64,000 nt of DNA from CAVRUD01 sp963849635 (GCA_963849635.1 CAWKIA010000028.1:62001-126000), one strand, 5' to 3'. Positions 36,875 through 47,251 are shown, numbered from the stretch's first letter. Translations and numbers: made by a program. Notes: a model not told the origin generated them from the sequence alone.

Positions 36875-38386
36875 ATGCGCGGCGACGGTGATTCCACCCG
36901 CTCCGGAGGCCGACCAGCCGGTCGCCTCCCGTTCGGTTTGCCGTCCCGCCAGGCTGGGGCCCCTCGTGTTGCCTCACCGGGCTCCGAAGAGCCAGCGGAT
37001 GTGACCCGCGGACAGAGTGTCACCCCGGTTGCGCCTCGGACCGAGGCAACGCCATTCCCTCCACTTGTCCCCGACAGCGATCGCCGTCCCGGCCTGACGC
37101 CGCTCTCCATGCTCTTCGTCATCCTAATTGCCTACGTCGTCTTCAAGATCCAACTCGTCCTGATCCTGACCCTGCTCGCCCTCATCTTCGCAACTGCCAT
37201 CGAAGGGCCATTGCGCCGGCTCGAAGCTCGTCGGATTCCGCGCGGCGTCGGCATCCTCGTGATCTACGTCAGCATCATCGGCGGGATCGCACTGTTATTA
37301 GTGGGCATCGTGCCGGTGGTCTCCGACGAGGCCTCGCAGTTCCGCGACGAATTGCCCGCCGACATCAGGGACCTGCAGCTGGAGTGGAAGGACAGCAGCA
37401 ATCCCATCCTGAGTGGCACCGGTGCCGACCTTCTCGGCCGCGCCGCCGATGCGATCGAAGAACCGCCCGCGCCGGAGCAGGAGACCACGATCAACGTCGT
37501 CACGACGATCGGTGGCGCCATTGTCGGGGTGCTGACGGTCTTCGCCATCGCCTTTTACTACCTGATGGAGAAATCACTACTCCGGCGGCTGGTCATTCAG
37601 GAATTGCGACCGGACCTGCAGGTCCGGGTCAACCGGCTTTGGGATGAATCCGAGCGCAAAGTCGGCGACTGGCTCCGCGGTCAGCTGACCCTCTGCTTGA
37701 TCATCGGCGTCACGGCCACCATCGGCTACGGCATCATGGGAATCGACTTCTGGCCCTTGCTCGGACTGTGGGCCGGAGTCACCGAGATCATCCCCATTCT
37801 TGGTCCCTGGATCGGCGGCGTCCCGGCCGTCCTGGTCGCCTTGACAATGGGCTGGCAGCAGGCCCTTCTCGTCACCGGTTTCATTGTCATCCTCCAGTTC
37901 CTGGAGAACATGGTCCTCGTCCCTCGTGTGATGCGCGGTGCTGTTGGCCTCACCCCATTGACGGTCTTCGTCGCCATCCTGGCCGGCACGCAGTTCTATG
38001 GCCCAATCGGCGCCCTGCTGGCGATCCCGATCGCGGCACTCGTCCAAATCCTGATCACGGACTACCTCGATCGCCGCCGGGGCGCCCACCGGCCCGGCGG
38101 CGCCCTCAATCTCCCCGGTTGGCGCTGGATGCGTGGTCCACTTCATCCGGGAGAGCAAGGTGGACCAGTCCAGCACTTTCCGGTGGATGCCTCCGAGATC
38201 CGTTACCCCACCCCACCGCCGGATACCGATTCCCCGGAGAACTTCACTCCGATCACGCCAGATGCCACATCCGGCGCGCCGGGCTGGACGACCGAATTGC
38301 TCAACCGGGCGGCAAAACGTCTCGCCGGGAGTGCTAGCAACGCCCCCGACAAGGACGAATCGCCCCCCTCTGCCCAGACCTCGTAG
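36875..38386 (+). CDS. AI-2E family transporter (TqsA/PerM type)
   Basis: An intact 503-residue membrane protein with the family layout: two N-terminal spans (LSMLFVILIAYVVFKIQLVL, ILVIYVSIIGGIALLLVGIV), a soluble insert, then a cluster of spans with the conserved WPLLGLWAGVTEIIPILGPW and VLVPRVMRGAVGLTPLTVFV. Long N- and C-terminal cytoplasmic extensions are Pro/Ser-rich. Members export autoinducer-2 or exchange ions (Na+/H+ antiport); which applies here is unknown. The ATG at 36875 begins MRGDGDSTRSGG. Confidence 0.88.
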   Translation: MRGDGDSTRSGGRPAGRLPFGLPSRQAGAPRVASPGSEEPADVTRGQSVTPVAPRTEATPFPPLVPDSDRRPGLTPLSMLFVILIAYVVFKIQLVLILTLLALIFATAIEGPLRRLEARRIPRGVGILVIYVSIIGGIALLLVGIVPVVSDEASQFRDELPADIRDLQLEWKDSSNPILSGTGADLLGRAADAIEEPPAPEQETTINVVTTIGGAIVGVLTVFAIAFYYLMEKSLLRRLVIQELRPDLQVRVNRLWDESERKVGDWLRGQLTLCLIIGVTATIGYGIMGIDFWPLLGLWAGVTEIIPILGPWIGGVPAVLVALTMGWQQALLVTGFIVILQFLENMVLVPRVMRGAVGLTPLTVFVAILAGTQFYGPIGALLAIPIAALVQILITDYLDRRRGAHRPGGALNLPGWRWMRGPLHPGEQGGPVQHFPVDASEIRYPTPPPDTDSPENFTPITPDATSGAPGWTTELLNRAAKRLAGSASNAPDKDESPPSAQTS

Positions 38387-38390
38387 CCCG

Positions 38391-38444
38391 TTCTCAGCCC
38401 TGGAAGGGCTTCGTCATGCTCAGCCCGGGGTTTCAATCCCGGGA
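38391..38444. repeat. Dispersed palindromic repeat, copy 2
   Basis: It starts with the hairpin AGCCCTGGAAGGGCT, then TCGT, then CCCGGGGTTTCAATCCCGGG. It matches 3151-3213. It overlaps the last codons of the minus-strand gene ending at 38420. Confidence 0.65.
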
Positions 38445-38740
38445 GTTGGCGGCCGTGGCTTCGGCGGCCGAGCGAGTAGCTCGATCTCCTCCTCGTGGAT
38501 CTGAAAGACGTATCCTCCGACTGACACCACCGCCGGAGAACTGATCTCGCCCCACCGGACTTCGACTGGGTAGCCCTCGATCTCGTAGTCGCTCGTCGGA
38601 GAGAGGGCAAACGGGTGCCGTGGGTTGCGGTAGATCCTCCGTGTCCCTCCCGCCAGCTCCACCCCCTGCATGGCATAGTCGTACGCCTGCTCCTCCGTCA
38701 GCCGAGGCAAACGAGGACGGGGCGACTGGGCGTCAGACAC
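38420..38740 (-). CDS. Small hypothetical protein
   Basis: A 106-residue protein starting at GTG 38740 with GAGGAG upstream. The N-terminal part (LTEEQAYDYAMQGVELAGGT) is helical. The rest has short strands (SDYEIEGYPVEVRWGEISSP, VSVGGYVFQIHEEEIELLAR). The last residues (PTPGIETPG) are encoded by the dispersed repeat, so the repeat appears to have supplied the stop codon. No family recognised. Confidence 0.55.
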   Translation of the reverse strand: MSDAQSPRPRLPRLTEEQAYDYAMQGVELAGGTRRIYRNPRHPFALSPTSDYEIEGYPVEVRWGEISSPAVVSVGGYVFQIHEEEIELLARPPKPRPPTPGIETPG

Positions 38741-38921
38741 AACAAACTCCTCGATCTTCTCGCAGGTTGGCCGAACCACTCGGCACTCGGCACTCGGCAC
38801 TCGATTGGATGCTAGCACGCCCCAGTGCCCGAACTCTCGCTCAGGCGCGAGTCGTCTGGTATCGTGCCGGGGCAAATCGGCCCGTGAATGATCCTGGAAT
38901 GGAAGACCGGAGGAGAACCAG

Positions 38922-40115
38922 ATGTCCGTCACCCGACCCCGCCTGCGCGACGATATCGACGAGATCTTGCCCGGCGTGATCGCCGACCGGCGCCACCTCC
39001 ACCAGCATCCGGAACTCGGCTTCCAGGAGTTCGAAACCGCCAGGTTCGTCGCCGAGCGCCTCCAGGCGATCGGCATCCAGGAGATCCAGACCGGCATCGC
39101 CACGACCGGCCTCACCGGACTGATCCGGGGCGGCAAGGGACCCGGAAAAGTCGTCCTCCTCCGCGCCGATATGGACGCCCTGCCGATCCACGAGCAGAAC
39201 GACGTCGAGTACAAATCTCTCCACCAGGGCGTCATGCACGCCTGCGGCCACGACGCCCACACCGCCATGCTGATGGGCATCGCCCGCATCTTGCACGACC
39301 GCCGCGACGAGTTCGCCGGCACCGTGAAAGTCCTCTTCCAGCCGGCTGAAGAGGGCGGTGGTGGCGCCCGGGTCATGATCGAGGAGGGCGTCCTCGACGC
39401 CCCGAATGTCGATGCCGTCTTCGGCATGCACATGGCCCAGGAGACCTCAGTCGGCAAGATCGCCGTCCGCTCGGGACCGGCTATGGCCGCCGCCGACCGC
39501 TTCATCGTCACGATCAAGGGCAAAGGCGGCCACGGCGCCGCCCCGCACCTGACGGTCGATCCGATCGCCGTCGGCGCCCAGATCGTCGTCGCCCTTCAGA
39601 CGATCGTCTCCCGCGAGATCGACCCGATCCAGCCCGCCGTCGTGACCGTCGGCGCCTTCCTCGCCGGTGAGGCGGCCAACGTCATCCCGGACACCGCCGA
39701 ACTGCGCGGCACCGTCCGCTCCTTCGATCCCGAGGTCCGCAAAGCAGCTCCAGGAGCGGATCACCGCCCTGATCGAGGGCATCGCCAAATCGATGCGGGC
39801 CGAGGCCGAAGTCAAGTACAACCCCGGGTACCCGCCCACCGTCAACGATGAGGCGATGACCGAGCTCGTCCGCGAGATCGCCAGCGAGGTCGTCGGAGAG
39901 GAGAACGTCTTCACCGAACCGCCGAAGATGGGCGCCGAGGATTTTCGTACTTCCTTGAAAACCGGCCGGGCTCCTTCTTCTTCGTCGGCACCCGCAACCC
40001 CGACAAGGGCTTCGTCTGGGGCCACCACCATCCCCGCTTCGACATCGATGAAGAGGGCATGGGCTATGGCATGGAGACCATGGTCCGGACTGTGCTGCGC
40101 TACCTCGAGAGCTGA
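38922..40115 (+). pseudogene. M20 family amidohydrolase, first of three tandem copies, frameshifted
   Basis: M20D-type metal amidohydrolases cleave N-acyl amino acids or similar amides. Motifs are present: LRADMDALP, HACGHDAHTAML, QPAEEGGGGARVMIEEG, KGKGGHGAAPHLTVDPI (dimerisation domain), and after two shifts WGHHHPRFDIDEEG. The frame breaks near 39745 (an extra base in RKAAPG versus AKQLQER) and near 39950. The ATG at 38922 begins MSVTRPRLRDD. It is very similar to the next two genes, so a tandem duplication produced all three. It could be functional if the breaks are sequencing errors. Confidence 0.75.
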
Positions 40116-40122
40116 AAGCGGT

Positions 40123-41333
40123 ATGGCCGCCACCACCCCACAGTTCCGCGATGACGTCGACGAAATCCTGCCCGGTGTCATCGCCGACCGCCGCCACCTG
40201 CATGAAAACCCTGAGCTCGGCTTCCAGGAGGTTGAAACCAGCCGCTTCGTGGCCGAACGCCTGCAGCGCGCTCGGGATCGAAGACATCCGCACCGGTGTC
40301 GCCAAGACGGGCGTCACTGGCCTGATCCGTGGCGGCCGAGGTGAAGGCAAGGTGGTCCTTCTTCGCGCAGACATGGACGCTTTGCCAATCGTCGAGGAGA
40401 ACGACGTCGAGTACACGTCGCGCAACTCACGGCGTGATGCATGCCTGCGGTCACGACGCGCACACCGCAATGCTCATGGGCGTCGCCAGGCTCTTGCACG
40501 ATCGCCGGTCCGAGTTTGCTGGGACAGTGAAAGTCCTTTTCCAACCGGCGGAGGAGGGACGTCGGCGGCGCCCGAGTTGATGATCGAAGAGGGTGTCCTC
40601 GAAGACCCGAACGTCGACGCGGTTTTCGGCATCCATGTCGCTCAGGAGATTCCGGTCGGCACGATCGCCCTCCGTGCTGGCCCAGCGATGGCCGCTGCAG
40701 ACGGCTTCGAGATCGTCATAAAGGGGAAGGGTGGCCACGGCGCCGCCCCGCACCTCTGTGTTGACCCGATCGCCGTCGGCGCCCAGATCATTACGGCATT
40801 GCAGACGATCGTCGCCCGGGAGGTCGATCCGATCGAACCGGCTGTCGTCACCGTCGGCTCCTTCCAGGCTGGCGAAGCCGACGAATGTCATCCCAGACGC
40901 GGCCGACATTGCGCGGCACCGACGCGCTCCTTCAATCCCGAGGTCCGCGAGCAACTCGCTGACCGTATCAAAGCGATGGTTGCCGGAATCGCCGGGGCGA
41001 TGCGGGCCGAGGCGGAGGTCCGGTACACCTTTGGCCGCCCTGCGACTGGTCAATGACCTGGCGATGACGAGCATTGTGCGGCAGGCGGCGCAAGACGCCG
41101 TCGGTGCCGAAAACGTTCTGCGAATCTCCACAGATTATGCCGGCCGATGATTTTTCCTCTTCCTCGAGCAACGGCCAGGCTGCTTCTTCTTTGTCGGTAG
41201 TCGCAATGTGGAGCGCGGACTAATTTGGGGCCACCATCATCCCCGATTCGATATCGACGAGGAGGGGATGGCGAACGGCATGGAAACCATGGTTCGCACC
41301 ACGATGCGCTACCTATCCGAACCGTTGGCGTAG
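40123..41333 (+). pseudogene. M20 family amidohydrolase, second tandem copy, heavily frameshifted
   Basis: The ATG at 40123 begins MAATTPQFRDDVDEILPGVI. All motif blocks can be found across frames (DIRTGVAKTGVTGLIRGG, GVMHACGHDAHTAML, VLFQPAEEG, GKGGHGAAPHLCVDPI, WGHHHPRFDIDEEG). At least five single-base shifts break it, at about 40270, 40425, 40560, 40885 and 41040, with more near 41150. This is several times the rate in its neighbours, so real decay of a redundant copy is plausible. It starts seven bases after the first copy's stop. Confidence 0.72.
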
Positions 41334-41362
41334 TCGCGACCGTCCATAGGAGAGTCCAACCG

Positions 41363-42565
41363 ATGACCGCGACTCGCGCCAGCTTGCGCGATGACATCGA
41401 TGAGATCATGCCGGGCGTGATCGCCGACCGGCGTCACCTGCATCAACATCCGGAACTCGGCTTCAAGGAGTTTGAGACCAGCAAGTTCGTGGTGGAGCGG
41501 CTCCGGCAGATTGGGGTCGAGGACATCCGGACCGGCATCGCCACCACCGGTGTCACCGGCCTCATCCGGGGCACGAAGCCGGCCTCAGGTTCAGAGAAGG
41601 TCATCATGCTGCGGGCGGACATGGACGCCCTGCCCATCCACGAGCAGAACGACGTCGAGTACAAGTCCGTTCACCAGGGTGTCATGCACGCCTGCGGCCA
41701 CGATGCCCACACCTCGATGCTCCTGGCGATCTCCCGGTTGCTGATGGACCGGCGGGACGAGTTCTCCGGCACGGTGAAGGTCCTCTTCCAGCCGGCCGAG
41801 GAGGGCGGCGGCGGCGCCAGGTTCATGATCGACGAAGGCGTGATGGACGACCCAAAGGTCGACGCGGTCTTCGGCATGCATATGGACCAGGATTCGCCGG
41901 TCGGCACCATTGGCTGGGTCGCCGGTCCGGCGGGAGCCGCCTCCGACAGGTTCGACCTCACGATCCAAGGCCGGGGCGGTCACGGCGCCCGTCCCTCCCG
42001 GTGTGTCGACCCGATTGTCGTCGGCTCAGAGATCATCCTCGCCCTGCAGACGATCGTCTCCCGCGAGGTCAACCCGATCTTGCAGGCCGTGATTACCATC
42101 GGCTCGTTCCGGGCGGGCGAGGCCCCGAATGTGATCCCGGATACGGCCGAGATGCGGGCCACGGTCCGCTCGTTCGATCCCGAGGTGCGCGAGCTGCTCA
42201 AGCAGCGGATCACCGAGATCATCGAGGGCATCGCCACGACGATGCGGGCCACGGTCGACCTGCGCTACCAGCTTGGCTACCCACCCTTGATCAACGAACC
42301 GGCGATGACCGAACTGGTCCGGGAGGTGGCAACAGAGGTCGTCGGCCCGGAGCGGACCATCGAGGGCAAACCCCAGATGGGCTCAGAGGACTTCGCTTAC
42401 TTCCTCCAGCGAGTGCCAGGGTCGTTCTTCAACGTCGGCACGAAGAACCCCGACAAAGGTCTCATCTGGGGCCACCACCATCCCCGCTTCGATATCGACG
42501 AGGAGGGAATGAGCGCCGGCATCGAGACCATGATCGGTGTCGTGAAGAAGTATCTGAACGGCTAG
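41363..42565 (+). CDS. M20 family amidohydrolase, third tandem copy, intact
   Basis: A complete 400-residue enzyme. The ATG at 41363 follows AGGAGAG. Metal ligands are in HACGHDAHTSML (Cys/His), QPAEEGGGGA (Glu-Glu), GMHMDQDSPVG (His) and WGHHHPRFDIDEEG (final His). RGGHGARPSRCVDPI marks the dimerisation domain. It is the only intact copy of the three and probably carries the activity. IAA-amino-acid hydrolases and N-acyl-amino-acid hydrolases share this family; the substrate is not predictable. Confidence 0.88.
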   Translation: MTATRASLRDDIDEIMPGVIADRRHLHQHPELGFKEFETSKFVVERLRQIGVEDIRTGIATTGVTGLIRGTKPASGSEKVIMLRADMDALPIHEQNDVEYKSVHQGVMHACGHDAHTSMLLAISRLLMDRRDEFSGTVKVLFQPAEEGGGGARFMIDEGVMDDPKVDAVFGMHMDQDSPVGTIGWVAGPAGAASDRFDLTIQGRGGHGARPSRCVDPIVVGSEIILALQTIVSREVNPILQAVITIGSFRAGEAPNVIPDTAEMRATVRSFDPEVRELLKQRITEIIEGIATTMRATVDLRYQLGYPPLINEPAMTELVREVATEVVGPERTIEGKPQMGSEDFAYFLQRVPGSFFNVGTKNPDKGLIWGHHHPRFDIDEEGMSAGIETMIGVVKKYLNG

Positions 42566-42660
42566 ACATAAACGAGCGGAGAGCCGAATCGACGTGGCCA
42601 CCGGACAAATCCGGCGGCTACGTCGTCGTTTTCCACGTCTGGATGTTGGTCCAGAGAGGG

Positions 42661-42688
42661 GCGCCGGACACCGCCCGGTGTCCGGCGC
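42661..42688 (+). terminator. Intrinsic terminator-like hairpin after the M20 cluster
   Basis: GCGCCGGACACC pairs with GGTGTCCGGCGC around GCCC, a perfect 12-bp stem. A second small palindrome (CCTGTA...TACAGG, containing TTTTTT) follows at 42692-42714. Together they should end transcription of the M20 genes before the LacI promoter. Confidence 0.65.
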
Positions 42689-42719
42689 TGAGCCTGTAGC
42701 CCCATTTTTTACAGGTCCC

Positions 42720-42747
42720 TTGACATCTTCGAAGTGGATGATATGCT
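42720..42747 (+). promoter_or_regulatory. Candidate promoter of the LacI gene
   Basis: TTGACA (42720-42725) is a perfect -35 element. TATGCT (42742-42747) is a fair -10 at 16-bp spacing. The operator lies 15 bases downstream, where a bound repressor would block transcription. Confidence 0.55.
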
Positions 42748-42761
42748 TCGCACACAGTTCA

Positions 42762-42775
42762 TGGGAGCGCTCCCA
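42762..42775. promoter_or_regulatory. CebR-type LacI-family operator
   Basis: TGGGAGCGCTCCCA is a perfect 14-bp palindrome. It is identical, as I recall, to the operator bound by CebR, the cello-oligosaccharide repressor of Streptomyces. It lies just downstream of the candidate promoter and 79 bases before the LacI-family gene, so self-repression is likely. No second copy was noticed in the window. Confidence 0.75.
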
Positions 42776-42853
42776 CACATCCAAATGTTTCGGTCGGACG
42801 TTTGCCCTGCCCCGCTATCCCGGGGGAACTCTCGCTGAGGAGAGGCTTTTCGG

Positions 42854-43954
42854 GTGAATCTGGAAACGATCGCGCGCCTCGCTGGCGTCTCCCGCTCCAC
42901 CGTCTCCCGGGTCGTCAACGACGACCCCCGGGTGAGCGATGCTGTGCGGGCCCGCGTCGAGTCCATCATCCGGGATCACCACTTCCAACCCAATGCCGCC
43001 GCGAGGTCGCTGGCGTCTCGCCGGACCCGAATTCTCGGTCTGCGTATCCCCGATGCCGCCGAAACGTTTGTCGGCTATCCCTACTTTGCCCAGCTCACCC
43101 AGGGTGTCTCTGACGCCTGCAACGCCATCGAACACGACCTTCTCCTGATGATGGAGAACGACAATCTGCCCGAGACGGTCGAAAAGCTCTACCGCCGTGT
43201 CATCCGCGGCCGTCACGTCGATGGCGTCGTCGTTGGCTCCAGCCACATTGCCGACCCGCTCGTGGAGCGCCTCCACGCCGAACGATTCCCAATGATCGTT
43301 ATGGGCCACTATCCCACGCTTCCGGATGTCAGCTTCGTCGATGTTGATAACCGGAATGGCGTTCGCGAAGCCGTCCGCCACCTCATCGAGCACGGCTGCC
43401 GCCGAATCGCCACCATCACCGGTCAGGGCCACATCCGCCACGCTATCGATCGCACCGCCGGATACCAGGAGGCGCTGGAAGAGGCCGGATTGCCTGTCGA
43501 TTCGACTCTCCGGCATGACGGAGTCTTCAGCGAAGCAGGCGGCTATCGCGCAATGAAAGCCATGCTTGAATCGACGGGACCCAACCTGCCGGACGGCGCG
43601 TTTATCGCCAGTGACGCGATGGCGGTCGGTGCCCGGTTCGCGCTGGACGAAGCCGGTTTGCGCGTTCCAGAGGACATCAAGATCGTCGGCTTCGACGGTC
43701 TCGACAGGTACGAGATCAACTGGCCGTCGCTCTCGACTGTGCGGCAGCCCGTCACGCAGCAGGGGGCGGAGGCGGTCAACGCGTTGCATAACCGCATCGA
43801 ACACCCGAACGACCCTCCTATCCAGACATGGCTGCCGACGACCCTGATCCGTCGGGGCTCGTGCGGCTGTTCCGTCGATCTCAGCGCTCAACCATCCTGG
43901 CAGGTCGACTGCACCACAGATCCGCTACTCGCCGAAGCGGCGGCGGATGACTGA
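42854..43954 (+). CDS. LacI-family transcriptional repressor
   Basis: A 366-residue regulator. The N-terminus has the LacI helix-turn-helix (ETIARLAGVSRSTVSRVVND) and the hinge NAAARSLASRRTRILGL. The rest is a periplasmic-binding-type effector domain with the FIASDAMAVGA and VGFDGLDRYE segments. The GTG at 42854 follows GAGAGG. It is expected to bind the palindrome at 42762 and release it on binding an imported sugar. The Opp-type ABC genes begin 122 bases downstream on the same strand and may be in its regulon. The frame is intact. Confidence 0.9.
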   Translation: MNLETIARLAGVSRSTVSRVVNDDPRVSDAVRARVESIIRDHHFQPNAAARSLASRRTRILGLRIPDAAETFVGYPYFAQLTQGVSDACNAIEHDLLLMMENDNLPETVEKLYRRVIRGRHVDGVVVGSSHIADPLVERLHAERFPMIVMGHYPTLPDVSFVDVDNRNGVREAVRHLIEHGCRRIATITGQGHIRHAIDRTAGYQEALEEAGLPVDSTLRHDGVFSEAGGYRAMKAMLESTGPNLPDGAFIASDAMAVGARFALDEAGLRVPEDIKIVGFDGLDRYEINWPSLSTVRQPVTQQGAEAVNALHNRIEHPNDPPIQTWLPTTLIRRGSCGCSVDLSAQPSWQVDCTTDPLLAEAAADD

Positions 43955-44076
43955 CGCGCGGCGTCACTACTACCTTCGGTCCTAAGGAGCGGTTGGCTGC
44001 TGGGCCACCGCCGGGCAATCCGGGACAGCCGGCGAAGCCGCCGGTTCGGACATAGGGGTCACACGGAGGCGAAACG

Positions 44077-45842
44077 ATGGACGAGGGGTTCATGGAAAAA
44101 CTCGACGTCAAGACGCGGATGAAGAAGGCGGAGATGGATCGCCGCCAGTTGTTCCTGCGGGCGCTTGCCGCCGGCGTGACGGCCCCGGCCATGGCGGCTG
44201 GACTGCGGGCCCACGGCTTCTCCGCCGCGGCTCAGGATGATGCCGCGGGCGGTCTCGTCACGATTTCCCAGGAGCAGCAGCAAACCTGGATCAAGAACTT
44301 CAATCCGTTCCTTTCGGAAAGTGCCGTTCGCTGGCCCACCCACTGCGGCATCTACGAGCCGCTCCTGATCTACAACGTCATGACCGGCGAGAACGTCCCC
44401 TGGCTGGCCACCGAGTGGGCCTACAGCGCCGACAATCTCTCGCTGACCTTCACGATCCGCGAGGGCGTCCAGTGGTCGGACGGCACGCCGTTGACGGCCG
44501 CCGATGTCGCCTTCACCCACAACCTGCTCAAGTCGAACGACAAGTTGCCGGGCGGCACCGGCGGCATCCGCGCCGTCCTCGACAACTACGTGACCACCAT
44601 CGAAGCGACGGACGAGAAGACCGTCGTCTTCACGTTCAGCCAGGCGTACTCTCCGGGCTTGTGGGACATCGGCGAGGCGATGATCGCTCCCGAGCACATC
44701 TGGAAGGACGTCGCCGCCCCGGACACCTTCACCAACGAGACGCCGGTCGGCACCGGCCCGTTCACCGAGATCGGCACCTTCGAGGCGCAGTACTGGGAGC
44801 TGCAAAAGAACCCCAACTACTGGCAGGAGGGCAAGCCGTTCGTCGAGGGCTTCCGCTTCCCGGCCTACTCCACCAACGACGCGGCCAACCTGGCCACCAT
44901 CGATGGCGAGAACGACTGGGCCGCGAACTTCATCCCCGATGTCGAGACCACCTACGTCGCCAAGGATCCGGAGAATTACCACTACTGGTTCCCGCCCACC
45001 GGCTCGGACATCATGCTCTACCTCAACACGACCAAGGCGCCCTTCGACGACCCCAACGTCCGCAAGGCGCTGAGCATGGCGATCAACCGCGAGCAGATCG
45101 TAAACATCGCCATGTACGACTACACCCATCCGGCCGACGCCACCGGCCTCAGCGACGCCTACGAGCTGTGGAAGAATGCCGATGCCGTCACCGCCGGCGC
45201 CGCCAGCGTGACGCAAGACGTCGAAGCCGCGAACGCCCTCCTCGACGCGGCCGGCCTGACCATGGACGGCGATGTCCGCAAGCTGCCGGATGGCACCGAG
45301 CTCTCCTACGAGATCAACGTCGTCACCGGTTGGTCCGACTGGGTGACCGCCGTCGGCATCATCGCCGAGAACTTCCAGGAGATCGGCATCACCGCGACGG
45401 TGCAGCCGTACGACTTCGCCGCCTGGATCGAGAAGGTCCAGAAGGCCGATTTCGACATCTCGATCGGCTGGAGCTCCGACGGACCGACCCCCTACAACTA
45501 CTACCGCGGCCAGATGTCGGCGACCACCCGAGAAGAGGTCGGCACGACGGCGAACGAGAACTGGCACCGGTTCGTGAGCCCAGAGGCGGACGAACTCCTC
45601 AGCCAGTTCGCCGCGACGTCCGATGAGGCGGAGCAGAAGGATCTGGCCAACCAGCTTCAGGCGCATCTTCGTCGAGAACCTCCCGGCAATCCCGCTCTTC
45701 CCTGGGCCGCAGTGGGGTGAGTTCAACACGACCCGATTCACCGATTTCCCCGAACGCGGACAACCCGTACGCGCTGCTTTCCACCTTCGCCTGGGCCGAG
45801 CGCCTGATCACCATGACGACCATCAAGCCGGTGGCGTCGTAA
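44077..45842 (+). pseudogene. Family 5 (Opp/Dpp-type) ABC substrate-binding protein, frameshifted near the 3' end
   Basis: Start ATG 44077 with GGAGG upstream. A Tat-like signal (DRRQLFLRALAAGVTAPAMA) precedes the mature domain. The family core is clear: IYEPLLIYNVMTGENVPWLA, FTIREGVQWSDGTPLTAADV, VGTGPFT and NVRKALSMAINREQIV. Opp-type binding proteins with the WPTHCGIYEPL opening are often sugar-binding, as in Thermotoga cello-oligosaccharide systems. Two shifts, near 45660 and 45760, move the end to 45842 (ALLSTFAWAERLITMTTIKP). With the CebR-type operator upstream, an oligosaccharide ligand is more likely than peptides; that is inference. Confidence 0.8.
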
Positions 45843-45854
45843 TACCCGGGTAAC

Positions 45855-45886
45855 GGCGGTAGCCGGCCGATCGGCCGGCTACCGCC
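45855..45886 (+). terminator. Perfect 32-base palindrome after the binding-protein gene
   Basis: GGCGGTAGCCGGCCGA is followed directly by its reverse complement. It lies 12 bases past the inferred stop. In ABC operons such a structure gives partial termination or mRNA protection, favouring the binding protein over the permeases. The rest of the gap to 46179 shows no gene. Confidence 0.6.
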
Positions 45887-46179
45887 GAACCACCGGCGTC
45901 GCGGCGGATCTCCTCTCTCGCGCTTTTCGTGGTCAGGCAATAGGGAAAGCCGGACAGGCGCGGCTTCCTGCTGGAATGCGTGGCTGGCGCGTTCCAGGGC
46001 ATCACGGAGGCGAGGGGGGAGCGTCCGCCCGGCGTCGGCGGAGAACCCGCGAGCGGCATTAACGGAATCTCCTGCGGTAAGCTACTGGGATTCGACACGT
46101 TTTCCGGCGGGGCCGGATGCGAGATCCCCCTGGCGTGCCGCAGTGCCGCGTTCACTTTTCCTCGGGGAGGGCCCGTGTC

Positions 46180-47161
46180 GTGAATTACATCCTCCGTCGT
46201 CTCGGCTTCTACGCCATCGCCGCCTGGGCATCGATCACGCTCAACTTTCTTCCTCCCTCGCTTCATGCCCGGGGACCCCGCCTCGGTCATCTTCGCCCGT
46301 GCCCAGGGGCGGATCGAGCCAGAGACCATCGAGGCGATGAAAAAGTCCTACGGCCTCTCCGATGATCCGATCTTCATCCAATACTTCAACTATCTCCAGG
46401 CACTTTTCACTGGCGACCTCGGAACCTCGATCAGCCACTTCCCCGCACCGGTAACCCAGGTCATCGGAACCGGACTGACATGGACGCTGCTCCTTGGTCT
46501 CATTTCGGTCGTCATCGCGTTCGCGATCGGCAGCATCCTTGGTGCACTGGGAGCCTGGCGCCGCGGCGGTTGCAATCGACTAAGTCTTGCCACCGTTTCT
46601 GATGTTCATCGGTAGCTTTCCTTATTTCTGGCTGGCCAGCCTGGCCCTCTTCTATCTCAGCTTCCAATGGGATCATCTTCCCGCTTCGTCATGCTTATAC
46701 CGATGGGATGATCCGGGTTGGGATCTTGAATTTTTTCAGTTAGCGTCCTCCGCCACTTAATCCTTCCGGCAGGCACAGTCGTCCTCGTCTCGGTCGGCGG
46801 TTGGGTCCTCGGCATGCGCAATACGATGATCAGCGTACTTGCCGAGGACTACGTCACCATGGCCGAGGCCAAGGGGCTGTCCCAGCGGCGGGTGATGTTC
46901 GCCTACGCCGCCCGCAATGCCCTCCTACCCAACGTCACTGCCTTCGGCATGGCCCTCGGCTTCGTCCTCAGCGGCGCACTCCTGACCGAGACGGTCTTCT
47001 CTTATCCTGGTCTTGGCTATCTCCTCCTCAATTCCGTCCGCGGCCTCGACTATCCCCTCATGCAGGGACTATTCCTGATGATCACGTTCGCCGTCCTCGC
47101 GGCGAACCTCCTCGTCGATCTTCTCTACGTTCGCCTCGATCCGCGGGTCCGGACACGTTAG
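46180..47161 (+). pseudogene. Opp/Dpp-type permease (first), frameshifted
   Basis: GTG 46180 with GGGGAGG upstream begins MNYILRRLGFYAIAAWASIT, the typical DppB start. LPRFMPGDPASVIFARAQG and ETIEAMKKSYGLSDDPIFIQ follow after one shift. The middle breaks near 46570 and between 46660 and 46760. The C-terminal half is clean: the EAA loop DYVTMAEAKGLSQRRVMFAY and the last spans up to LDPRVRTR at 47161. It would form the channel with the permease at 47252. Confidence 0.75.
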
Positions 47162-47251
47162 GAGAGTAGGGCATGGAACAGCCAATTCAGGCATCCCGCC
47201 GGACGGAAGAGTTGCCGTCCGCCGTCGCAAACGGGGCCGGCCGGCGGGGTC

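Noticed and set aside
44059..45741. 560-codon open frame on the minus strand
   Set aside because: It is the antisense of the Opp-type binding protein, with Val/Gly/Arg-rich translation and no domain.
46570..46780. Programmed frameshift in the permease
   Set aside because: Several shifts in different directions and no slippery site with a downstream structure; random breaks fit better.
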